From Fidelibacterota bacterium (GTDB lineage: Bacteria > Fidelibacterota > Fidelibacteria > Fidelibacterales > Fidelibacteraceae): a DNA stretch of 10,293 nucleotides. The translations under genes and the position numbers were made by a program. This document shows positions 1 through 8,300 of this stretch, one piece after another (the stretch's first letter is position 1; every line of letters begins with the position of its first letter). The notes under the pieces were generated by a model that made no database searches, was not told the origin of the DNA, and worked only from the letters and a program-made list of their open reading frames with translations. Where the stretch lies: positions 1-10,293 of the forward strand of contig DAOVOB010000024.1 of assembly GCA_030629925.1 (NCBI GenBank), written 5' to 3'.

Positions 1-1
1 A

Positions 2-1174
2 AACAATTTACAATATGTAGAAGAAAAAGTTGACCTTAATAAAAATGAAGTTATAGATGGATATGCTACAGACAGCACACAAAACCCCAGTATTGAATCG
101 CTGGCACGGGATGTCCGATATAGGGTCTTTTCAAAATGGATGAAAGATCTACGGTGCAATGCTATTTGTACTGCTCATCATGCCAACGATCAGGCGGAAA
201 CTGTTTTGTACCGCATGTTGACCGGAGCGGGCATCAGGGGGCTCAGTGGTATTCCGGAATCGCGAGATTTTATTAAACGACCGTTCTTGCCTTTTTTGCG
301 TAAAGAAATTGAAAATTACCCCAGAGAGCGGGAATTCAAATATTATGAAGATCATAGCAATGCAGATGAAAAATTCGCAAGGAACAAGATACGGCATTCA
401 ATAATACCAGTATTGAAAAAAACAGGTTTTCCTCTTTGTGAAAAAGCCTTGGCAGATTCAGGTTTAGCTATGAACGAAGCGGCGCAGGTAATTGACCACT
501 ACGCTAAAATTGAAATTGAGCAGGTTCTTAGTGTTTCGAGCGATGAAGTAAAACTTTCCATTAAAGAATATCAGGGATTACCGCTTTTGATACAGAAACA
601 GATTCTTAAAAACATGTTCAAGAATAACCTGTTTGTTTCTAGACATATTTCAGAAAAGCAGCTTATTCAGATAAATACTTTTATTCTATCATCAGACATG
701 GGCAATTCAATAGAATTATTGGGACATAAATTAATAAAAGATCGCGAACATATTATTTGTAAATTAGATGAATTTATGAGAGTGAACTTAATGTTTTTAT
801 GTAAAGAAGGTATAATTCAGATTCCGGAAAGCGAGAACAAACTCGAAATAAAAATAGTTGATATGCCCAAATCCTTGATAAGCAATAATGATGTAGCGCT
901 ATTCTCTAAAGAAATATTGGATCGGAAATTACAATTAAGGACCTGGAAATCCGGGGACACAATGAGGATTTACGGGTCAGGGTACACTAAAAAGCTCAGT
1001 GATATTCTTAAAGACGAAAAAGTGAATATTGCAGATAAGGGACAACAACTTGTTCTTACTTTGGGTGAAGATATTCTTTGGATCCCGAAAGTTAAGCGTT
1101 CAGATAGATATATTGTTAATATTAACGAAGATAAATTAGTAATGATCACATACAAACATGGAGCGGGAAAATGA
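2..1174 (+). CDS. tilS: tRNA(Ile)-lysidine synthase TilS, 5'-truncated by the window edge
   Basis: TilS uses ATP to attach lysine to C34 of the CAU-anticodon tRNA-Ile, making it read AUA. The frame is open from nt 2 without a stop, so 46 codons precede the first Met (nt 140). That Met lies inside the conserved ATPase domain and is not the true start. In the 390 visible residues, the HHxxDxxET motif of the N-type ATPase domain is H59, H60, D63, E66, T67, preceded by an AR-x-x-RY segment at about 39-43. RNKIRH at 127-132 matches the conserved RNxIRH block. The C-terminal TilS domain runs from about residue 313 to 376, with KKLSDIL at 330-336 and an ILWIP strand. The PP-loop SGGxDS motif and several dozen N-terminal residues lie upstream of the window. 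The TGA stop overlaps the hpt ATG (ATGA), suggesting translational coupling. Family assignment is firm. Confidence 0.95.
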   Translation, partial: NNLQYVEEKVDLNKNEVIDGYATDSTQNPSIESLARDVRYRVFSKWMKDLRCNAICTAHHANDQAETVLYRMLTGAGIRGLSGIPESRDFIKRPFLPFLRKEIENYPREREFKYYEDHSNADEKFARNKIRHSIIPVLKKTGFPLCEKALADSGLAMNEAAQVIDHYAKIEIEQVLSVSSDEVKLSIKEYQGLPLLIQKQILKNMFKNNLFVSRHISEKQLIQINTFILSSDMGNSIELLGHKLIKDREHIICKLDEFMRVNLMFLCKEGIIQIPESENKLEIKIVDMPKSLISNNDVALFSKEILDRKLQLRTWKSGDTMRIYGSGYTKKLSDILKDEKVNIADKGQQLVLTLGEDILWIPKVKRSDRYIVNINEDKLVMITYKHGAGK

Positions 1175-1749
1175 TAAAGAAAACGTTAACCCTTGATTAC
1201 GGCGGTTTTTTTGACGGGGAAGTATTGGACCTGTTGATCTCTGAGGAAGATATTCAAGATCGCATCAAGTATCTTGCACGGAAGATATCGGCAGATTACA
1301 AGAAGAAGAAAAAACCTCCGATCATTATTGGGGTTTTAAACGGTAGTTTTTATTTTATGGCCGATCTTTTAAGAGCAATGAGCATTGAGGCGGAAATGGA
1401 TTTTATTAAAATATCTTCTTATCAAAAAACAGGTTCCACCGGAACCATTCGTTTGATCAAAGATATAAGTGCCGATATTACAGACCGCGACCTCATTCTT
1501 GTAGAAGATATTGTTGACACGGGCTTATCAATCAACTACCTGCGAAAACACTTTGAAAACAGTCATCCCGGCTCTGTTCGTGTTGCAACATTGCTCTATA
1601 AAAAAGAGATTACAAAGGTTGAAACCGAGCCTGAATATGTTGGTTTTGAAATTCCGGACCAATTCGTTGTAGGCTATGGTTTGGACATAGAACAACAATA
1701 TCGACGTTTGCGGGATATTTTTGCCATGAATTCCCCGAAAAACCAATAA
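1171..1749 (+). CDS. hpt: Hypoxanthine (guanine) phosphoribosyltransferase
   Basis: This purine salvage enzyme transfers phosphoribose from PRPP to hypoxanthine and/or guanine, giving IMP/GMP in the cytoplasm. The protein is 192 residues, within the usual 175-195 range. The PRPP-binding loop is clear (VEDIVDTG at 111-118, catalytic Asp within it). LNGSFYF at 56-62 is the first PRPP/pyrophosphate loop, SSY at 82-84 starts the flexible loop, and VGFEIPDQFVVGYGLD at 157-172 is the purine-recognition region typical of bacterial HPRT. The later YRRLRDI segment replaces the more usual YRNLPYI, a mild divergence. The ATG shares ATGA with the tilS stop, and a GGAG Shine-Dalgarno at nt 1160-1163 sits 7 nt upstream, which supports this start. 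The tilS-hpt-ftsH order is widespread in bacteria. Base preference (hypoxanthine versus guanine) cannot be read from the sequence. Confidence 0.95.
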   Translation: MIKKTLTLDYGGFFDGEVLDLLISEEDIQDRIKYLARKISADYKKKKKPPIIIGVLNGSFYFMADLLRAMSIEAEMDFIKISSYQKTGSTGTIRLIKDISADITDRDLILVEDIVDTGLSINYLRKHFENSHPGSVRVATLLYKKEITKVETEPEYVGFEIPDQFVVGYGLDIEQQYRRLRDIFAMNSPKNQ

Positions 1750-1795
1750 AAAATGGAACATAATCTCATAAAGATATCGTATATTAACAGGATAT

Positions 1796-1802
1796 AAAGG
1801 AG
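1796..1802 (+). promoter_or_regulatory. Strong Shine-Dalgarno sequence of ftsH
   Basis: AAAGGAG lies 5 nt before the ftsH ATG (nt 1808). It is the best ribosome binding site in the window and fixes the ftsH start. It lies at the end of the only sizeable spacer (58 nt after hpt), so ftsH is probably translated independently rather than coupled to hpt. Confidence 0.8.
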
Positions 1803-1807
1803 ATTAC

Positions 1808-3763
1808 ATGTTCAACCGTTTTTATAATAGCCCTGACGGGAATCCGGAAAACAAAAAAAAGCCCAAACCATCGGGTGGCCGCGGTCCTGAATTTAAAGGA
1901 CCAATAAAGATTCCCAAAACTCCATTGATCTGGATTGGCTTGGTCATTGTTATGTTGATACTGGCACAGGTCTTTGGAACCGCCGGTAGTCAGGGAGAGA
2001 AAAAACTTACTTATACTCAATTCAACAAATACCTACAAGAAGGCAATATCCTAAATGGTGTTCTTGAAGGCAATACTCTTTCTGGTGAGTTCAAAGTACC
2101 CCTAACAGATTATGTAAATGCTAAGGAAATAGAGTTTTTACGATATCGCGTTACTATTCTTCATTTGGACACAGAATTATTAAACCAATGGGATGATGCC
2201 GGACTGGAATATGAGTTCAATGAACCAAGCATTGGCTTTGGTGATATTCTGATGAATATTCTTCCTTGGATTGTGATCATTGCCGTTTGGATCATATTAA
2301 TGCGCAGAATGTCTGGAGGCAAGAGCGGGCAATCAGGCGGTGGAATGTTTTCATTTGGAAACACCAACCCTGCAAAGAAATTCAATCCCGAAAGCTCAAA
2401 GATCACATTTAAAGATGTTGCGGGATGTGTTGAAGCTAAGCAGGAACTCGAAGAGATCATTGAGTTTTTAAAAACACCGGAACGTTTTCAACGTCTTGGT
2501 GGCAAGATCCCACGTGGCGCACTGTTGCTAGGCCCTCCTGGAACCGGTAAAACCTTACTTGCTAAAGCTGTTGCAGGCGAGGCAGAGGTACCTTTTTACA
2601 GTATTTCCGGTGCTGATTTTGTAGAAATGTTCGTGGGTGTTGGCGCAAGTCGTGTTCGCGGATTGTTTGAGCAAGCCCTTAAAAATTCACCCTCTATCGT
2701 ATTTATTGATGAGATCGATGCGGTTGGGCGTCAGCGAGGTGCCGGATTGGGTGGTGGCCATGATGAGCGAGAACAAACCCTAAATCAGTTATTGGTTCAA
2801 ATGGATGGTTTTAATTCTGATGCAAGCGTGATCGTGATCGCCGCAACGAACCGACCTGATATTTTAGATTCCGCTTTGCTTCGCCCCGGCCGTTTTGACA
2901 GGCAGATCGTAGTGGATGTCCCCGATGCCGTTGGTCGTGAAGGTATTCTAAGGGTTCATGCAAAGAATATTAAACTTTCTCCAAAAGTTGATCTTAAGAC
3001 ATTAGCTAAAGGTACACCGGGTATGGTGGGAGCCGATCTTGCAAATCTTGTAAATGAAGCGGCCTTACTGGCTGCGCGCAAAAATCACAAATCAGTTTCA
3101 AATATTGACCTTGAAGAAGCTAAAGATAAAGTTATGATGGGCACAGAGAGAAGATCCATGTTGCTCAGTGAAAGCGATAAAAAGATTACAGCTATACACG
3201 AAGCCGGACACGCACTTGTTGGAGTTCTGCTAAAAGATGCAGATCCGGTTCATAAAGTTAGTATTATTCCTCGTGGCAGGGCGTTGGGTGTGACCCACAT
3301 GTTGCCGGAGGCGGATAAATACAATTACACTAAAAGATATATTAATGCGCAATTGCAGGTTATGATGGGTGGTCGCGTTGCCGAAGAACTAGCCAATGAA
3401 GATATTACAACCGGCGCAAGCAATGATATTGAGCGAGCTACAGATATGGCGCGCAGAATGGTTTGCGAATGGGGCATGAGCGAAGCATTTGGCGTCGCAA
3501 GCTTTGGTAGTAAAACTAATGAAATATTCCTTGGACGTGATTTCGGGTCAACCAAAAATTACTCCGAAGCAACGGCACAAAAAATAGACCAGGAAATTCA
3601 AAAAATTATTAGCGCAGCATATGATAATGCAAAAGTGCTTTTAAAAGAGTATTTTGAAACCTTAAAAACGATTGCAGCTGAATTACTGGAAAAAGAATCT
3701 TTAGACCGTGTACAACTTGAGAAAATTGTCACAGGCAAAGGAATTGAGTTAAGAACAAAATAA
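1808..3763 (+). CDS. ftsH: ATP-dependent zinc metalloprotease FtsH
   Basis: FtsH is a hexameric inner-membrane AAA+ protease that extracts and degrades misfolded membrane proteins and selected regulators. At 651 residues it has full family length. The order is: a basic, Pro/Gly-rich cytoplasmic N-terminus (1-37), TM1 (about 38-57), a periplasmic domain (about 60-142), TM2 (about 146-166), a Gly/Ser-rich linker (169-184), the AAA module, then the M41 peptidase. Walker A is GPPGTGKT at 242-249, the FVG pore loop 275-277, Walker B IVFIDEID at 297-304, and the second region of homology about 345-365 with arginine fingers in RPGRFDR. The zinc site is HEAGH at 464-468 with D540 (in SNDIERAT) as the likely third ligand. 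All catalytic residues are present. The C-terminus is short, without the long Gln/Pro-rich tail of some FtsH. The start is set by AAAGGAG 5 nt upstream. folP follows after 16 nt. Confidence 0.98.
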   Translation: MFNRFYNSPDGNPENKKKPKPSGGRGPEFKGPIKIPKTPLIWIGLVIVMLILAQVFGTAGSQGEKKLTYTQFNKYLQEGNILNGVLEGNTLSGEFKVPLTDYVNAKEIEFLRYRVTILHLDTELLNQWDDAGLEYEFNEPSIGFGDILMNILPWIVIIAVWIILMRRMSGGKSGQSGGGMFSFGNTNPAKKFNPESSKITFKDVAGCVEAKQELEEIIEFLKTPERFQRLGGKIPRGALLLGPPGTGKTLLAKAVAGEAEVPFYSISGADFVEMFVGVGASRVRGLFEQALKNSPSIVFIDEIDAVGRQRGAGLGGGHDEREQTLNQLLVQMDGFNSDASVIVIAATNRPDILDSALLRPGRFDRQIVVDVPDAVGREGILRVHAKNIKLSPKVDLKTLAKGTPGMVGADLANLVNEAALLAARKNHKSVSNIDLEEAKDKVMMGTERRSMLLSESDKKITAIHEAGHALVGVLLKDADPVHKVSIIPRGRALGVTHMLPEADKYNYTKRYINAQLQVMMGGRVAEELANEDITTGASNDIERATDMARRMVCEWGMSEAFGVASFGSKTNEIFLGRDFGSTKNYSEATAQKIDQEIQKIISAAYDNAKVLLKEYFETLKTIAAELLEKESLDRVQLEKIVTGKGIELRTK

Positions 3764-3779
3764 AGCTCTTTGATAAGTT

Positions 3780-4577
3780 ATGGGTAAATTATTAAAAACC
3801 CGGATAATGGGAATATTGAATGTTACTCCTGATTCCTTCAGCGATGGGGGCTTATACCGCAATGTGCCGGAAGCCGTTTCTCAAGCTGAAAGAATGGTCG
3901 AAGCTGGAGCAGATATTATTGACATTGGTGGAGAATCAACACGCCCGGGATCTGAGTCAGTTTCTCTTCAAGAAGAAATGGATCGTGTTTTACCGGTTTT
4001 AGAGATACTTTTGGCCCATGATGTCGAGATATCAATAGATACTACCAAACCCAAACTGGCACTTGAGGCTTTAAAAATGGGTGCGGATATTATTAATGAT
4101 GTTTCCGGACTGCAGTATAGTACATTGATCGCAGAGCATGTGGCAATCTACAATGCAAAGTTGGTCATCATGCATATGAAAGGTGTTCCGAAAACAATGC
4201 AAGTTGATCCGGATTCAAAAGATATTATATCTGAGGTCACTGACTTCTTTAAAGATCAAACAAAAGTTGCCCTAGGAAAAGGCGTAAGAGAAGAGAATAT
4301 TATACTGGACCCCGGAATTGGATTTGGCAAGCGTCTGGAAGACAATACTCGTATATTAAGAGAACTTGAAAAACTTACAAAACTTGGTTTCCCCTTATTA
4401 ATAGGAGCTTCAAGGAAATCAATGATCGGTGCCATTTGTGATGCCGAAGTAGAACAACGATTGCCGGGTTCATTGGCGATTGCTTGTGTTGCAGCACAAC
4501 GAGGTGCTGATATTGTTAGAGTACATGATGTGGCTGAAACGGTTCAGGCACTGAAAATAATAGAGCATATATGGTAG
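3780..4577 (+). CDS. folP: Dihydropteroate synthase
   Basis: FolP condenses 6-hydroxymethyl-7,8-dihydropterin pyrophosphate with p-aminobenzoate to give dihydropteroate, and is the target of sulfonamides. The 265-residue protein is a standard-length TIM barrel. Signatures are MGILNVTPDSFSDGG at 10-24, IGGESTRPGS at 49-58, D87 in SIDTTKP, N106-D107 in INDVSG, DPGIGFGK at 177-184, GASRKS at 209-214 and the terminal RVHDV at 247-251, covering pterin, phosphate and pABA sites. All expected active-site residues are present, and nothing suggests a sulfonamide-resistance form. No good Shine-Dalgarno precedes the ATG. The start was chosen because it leaves the usual short lead before the first barrel strand; Met10 would cut directly into the signature. 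Translation may depend on ftsH 16 nt upstream. The 3' end overlaps cdaA by 7 nt, a folP-cdaA pairing also common in Bacteroidota. Confidence 0.97.
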   Translation: MGKLLKTRIMGILNVTPDSFSDGGLYRNVPEAVSQAERMVEAGADIIDIGGESTRPGSESVSLQEEMDRVLPVLEILLAHDVEISIDTTKPKLALEALKMGADIINDVSGLQYSTLIAEHVAIYNAKLVIMHMKGVPKTMQVDPDSKDIISEVTDFFKDQTKVALGKGVREENIILDPGIGFGKRLEDNTRILRELEKLTKLGFPLLIGASRKSMIGAICDAEVEQRLPGSLAIACVAAQRGADIVRVHDVAETVQALKIIEHIW

Positions 4578-5335
4578 AATTATTTAACATAGGGTTTATC
4601 TCCGTAACACTTCTTGATATTATTGATATCATTGTTGTTGCTCTCGTGTTTTACGGTGCATATCTTTTGTTTCGTAATACACGCGCCAGTCAGATGCTTT
4701 ACGGAATGATCGCAATCGCGATCCTTGGCTTTGTTGCACATTTACTTGATTTTCGCGCTACTGCCTGGCTATTTGAAAGATTAGCAACTGTTTGGGTGAT
4801 CTTATTTATCATACTTTTTCAACCCGAATTAAGACGTATTTTATTATATATTGGTCAAAATCCACTTTTGCGTTGGATATCAAAATCTGATAATAGCAAA
4901 ACGGAAGAGATCATCCATTCTGCCTTTGAATTAAAGAAAGCCGGTTTGGGTGCTCTAATAGTCGTTATTCGTGACGCCGGGTTAAAATCGATCGTTGAAA
5001 GAGGTGTAAAAGTCAATGCTATTATTAACCATGATCTGATCTTGTCAATTTTCAATACCTCTTCGCCCTTGCATGATGGTGCGATCATTATTTATGAGGA
5101 TAGAATATTAGCGGCAAAATGTATTTTGCCATTAAGTGAAAATATTGAATTGGATCCAACGATTGGCACCCGCCATCTTGCGGGTTTGGGTTTATCGGAA
5201 GAAAGCGATTCAGTAGTTATTATTGTTTCAGAGGAACGGGGCAAGATATCTATTGCATATCAAGGAAAATTAAAACGGGATGTGAATGAAGACGAAATGC
5301 GAACATCGTTGTACACATATTTATCGAACCGCTAG
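4571..5335 (+). CDS. cdaA: Membrane diadenylate cyclase CdaA (DacA) with a variant RHR motif
   Basis: CdaA condenses two ATP into the second messenger c-di-AMP, which controls potassium and osmolyte balance and envelope integrity. The 254-residue protein has the family layout: three membrane helices (about 14-34, 41-61 and 64-84), then the cytoplasmic diadenylate cyclase (DAC) domain (about 95-240). The DGA motif is D169-G170-A171 in SPLHDGAIII, and the second motif follows in GTRH at 199-202, then GLGLSEESDS and a VSEERG strand. In this second motif the usual Arg-His-Arg reads R201-H202-L203 (codons CGC CAT CTT, nt 5171-5179). A weak TAGAG precedes the start, which lies within the folP end (7-nt overlap), so coupled translation is likely. 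The usual partner gene cdaR (YbbR domains) is not next to it; the C25 protease gene occupies that place and overlaps by 50 nt. Family assignment is firm, but full catalytic competence is less certain because of Leu203. Confidence 0.93.
   Translation: MVELFNIGFISVTLLDIIDIIVVALVFYGAYLLFRNTRASQMLYGMIAIAILGFVAHLLDFRATAWLFERLATVWVILFIILFQPELRRILLYIGQNPLLRWISKSDNSKTEEIIHSAFELKKAGLGALIVVIRDAGLKSIVERGVKVNAIINHDLILSIFNTSSPLHDGAIIIYEDRILAAKCILPLSENIELDPTIGTRHLAGLGLSEESDSVVIIVSEERGKISIAYQGKLKRDVNEDEMRTSLYTYLSNR
5277..5280 (+). promoter_or_regulatory. Probable ribosome binding site of the porU-like gene, inside cdaA
   Basis: GGGA sits 5 nt before the ATG at nt 5286. An in-frame TGA at nt 5283-5285 directly precedes that ATG, so no earlier start is possible, and the next in-frame ATG would lose most of the signal peptide. 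The start at 5286 is therefore well determined although the site itself is weak. Confidence 0.5.
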
Positions 5336-8300
5336 CAGCATTCTGTTATTAGTGTTTGTTATGGTCTCCGGATTATATTCCGCAACGTGGAATATTGAAG
5401 AGTCTCCGGCTGTATTTTCGTATAAATGGGAAATAAGCCATGATGATCTGACTGAATTTGTTAAATCTGGACAAATAAGCAACAGCGGCATTTCTGGAAG
5501 TTTTTATTATCAGGGTCGATATTATCCCATATATACAACAATAATTCAAAATACTACAGATCAGTTAGCGTTTCAGATAAAGAACAGAGAAGAAAGTATA
5601 TTGCCCGCCATGGAGATCGTGGTTGATTATGGCAATATTGATTCCAAAGCAATCGATAGATTTGATATTGGCACTTTAACAGATTATGTTCGACTTCAGG
5701 AAATTCCCGGAATTGGAACGCTTGTTGAAATAACACCTTGTATTCCTCAAGAAGATGGGAGTATTCGCTGTTTAACAAAAGCAGACATCCAGCTCTTGTC
5801 AACAAGTTCCAAAAGTTTGAAAAGATCCAATTTGGAAAAGCCAAGAAATAGTATGGCAAAAACAACATCACTTAAAGCAGATCTTCCAGATGAATTTTGT
5901 GCTTTATATATTCAAGAACCCGGAGTGTATCAAGTAAGCGGCCAGGACCTAGCTGATCGAGATATTGATATTCGCCATATCCATCCAGATAATATTAAAC
6001 TATTTTGGTGGGGAGAAGAGATTCCTTGTCGTGTGACCAGCACCTATGAGCAGGAACAAGAAACTTTCCAATATCACGATGTTGTACAGTTTTATATTCC
6101 TGAGCTAAAGAATCCATATGGTAATTATAAATTTAATCCCTTCTCTGATTATGATGTCGTCCAATTAAATTGGTCCGAGGGTGATGGCTTACGATATATT
6201 CAGGAAAACAGTGAGATCAGCGACTCACAAGATAAGTTTATGCCAAATGAGAATAGAATATTTAGAAGCACGGTACACATAGAAAAAAATCAACACTATC
6301 AACCATTGGCCCGTCTTCACGAAGAAGAACTTTCCCATAAATATGAACATGAGTTTTATTCACCTTCAATTCGTGTTGGACGAAGTGTTACGTTTCCCTT
6401 TGAATTATGGGACCCTGTTTTAGACTCACCTTATAACGTTGAATTTACATTGCGTATGCAAGGGTTAACATATTCCGTTGATGACGAGATGGATCATCAA
6501 ATTTTAGTATCAGTAAATAATCAACAACTACTGGAAGATGAATGGGATGGGCAGGTACCTAAAATATCCAGCAATGAAGACATGCAGTACAATCATGAGA
6601 ATTTAATTGACGGCTCTAATTCAATTGATATATCTGTCAAAGGTTTTCAAAGTAATCAATATTTGGACGATCAAGTTTTGTTAGATTGGCTTGAAGTTAC
6701 ATATGACCGCTATATGACCGTTCATGATAATAGATTGCTTTTTACTCCACAACATGGACCGGGAAGGTATTTGTTTCAAGTTAAAGGGTTGACTTCTGCA
6801 ACAAATGTATTAATCCTGAAAAATGAAACTAATTGGATTCGCGGATACTATGTGGTGCCGGAAGACACGGTAGGCGGGGAAGCCACCTATTCAATCTATT
6901 TTGAAGATCAATGCAGCGGTAATGAAAGTTACCAAGTTGCCGGACCTGGAAAAGTTGATGTAAGTTCTTATGGAATAGTGGCTATAGATTCGATCCGATA
7001 CGTGAATAGACTGGAAAATGAATATTATATAGATAGTCAAGAGGGTGATTACATAATTATTACACACAAAGATTTTTATGAAAAAGCACTCGATCTTGTG
7101 GCGCATAAAGAAAGCATGGGATTTACTCCTGTTATTTATGAAGCAGAAAGAATTTATGACGAATATAATTATGGAAACGAGAGTCCCTATGCCATAAAAA
7201 CATTTCTAACAGAGGCGTATACAACATGGCACACGACCCCTGAATATGTATTGCTTATTGGGGATACCAGAACGGAAAACCCACTCCCAATAATAAAATA
7301 TCAATCAGCGGGCGCGCGAGGAGCTATTATCACCGAACCCTGGTTTGTGGATATTGATGATGACTTTGTTATGGAAATGGCATTAGGTAGATTGCCCATA
7401 TCTACCGAAGACGAATTAGACAGTATTATTACCAAGATCATTGCATTTGATCTAATGGAAAATCCAAAGCAAAGTAATCGTATGGCCTTATTAACAGGAC
7501 CCGAAAGTACGTTCAAGGGTCAAATGCAAAATTATCTAAATAATGTTTCCCCTGATTATATTCAAGCAGATCGTTTGTATCTTTATGATTCACAGGTCAC
7601 CGGTGATTTTGATGCCGGGATTTATGCAACCGATACCTTGGTGGAATTTGTTAATGATGGAATATTCTGCATGAATTATATAGGGCACGGAGGGGGGTAC
7701 ACCTGGGATAACTATGTATTGCCTTACGAAGCATTTGATCGTTTTAAGGCAGGTAAACCATTTATTGTAAATTCTCTTACCTGTTTTACAAATACATTTT
7801 CAAACAACAATGCATTAGGCGAGATGTTTATACGGCACCCGCGCGGTGGAGTATCGATATTGTCGTCAACAGGTTATGGCTGGATAAACTCCAACTACTA
7901 TTTCTATGAAAAACTTATGCAGCACATGTTTGAGGACCACATGTCGCATGGCCGGGCGACCCAGTTTGCATTAACAGATTATTTTTTCTCCACATTTGGG
8001 AGAAATGCCAATTTTATTGATCAGGTAGACGGACAGACTATCTATAAATATTTTAGGAAATCACTATTTTATCAAATGTGTATTTTGGGTGATCCATCAG
8101 CTCGTTTTCCCCGGAATAGTCAAGAAATAGTTGCTGTCACTCCTCAAAGTGTTTCTGCCGGAAATGAGATATCTATACAGGTTGATCAAGCAAATATTAT
8201 AGCTGGTCAAATGGATATAGTCGGAAGCCGAGGTGACGAGAGAAAATTCCCCCTTAAACAAAAAGTTGACTTGAATTTTTCACAGGGAAACTCGCAATAT

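Noticed and set aside
140..142. ATG at 140 as the tilS start
   Set aside because: The frame is open to the window edge and the 46 upstream codons carry recognisable TilS sequence, including the AR-x-x-RY segment just before the HHxxD motif, so the true start lies outside the window.
1750..1807. Possible promoter before ftsH (TATATT at 1780-1785) and a 5-bp inverted repeat (ATATC 1774-1778 / GATAT 1791-1795)
   Set aside because: There is no recognisable -35 box at proper spacing and no Bacteroidota-type TAnnTTTG element. The stem is short, AT-rich and expected by chance in such DNA, and no T-tract marks a terminator.
3820..4002. 60-codon plus-strand frame inside folP
   Set aside because: It overlaps the strongly conserved DHPS signature region in another frame and encodes nothing recognisable.
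4184..4203. FolP segment MHMKGVPKTMQ differs from the common MHMQGTPKTMQ, considered as a sulfonamide-resistance change
   Set aside because: The substitutions are within normal variation of chromosomal DHPS and all catalytic signatures are standard. Nothing points to a sul-type enzyme.
5554..5871. 105-codon open frame on the minus strand inside the porU-like gene, and other minus-strand frames across the window
   Set aside because: They lie fully within well-supported plus-strand genes, show no family signature and have no room for their own control signals. They are chance antisense frames.
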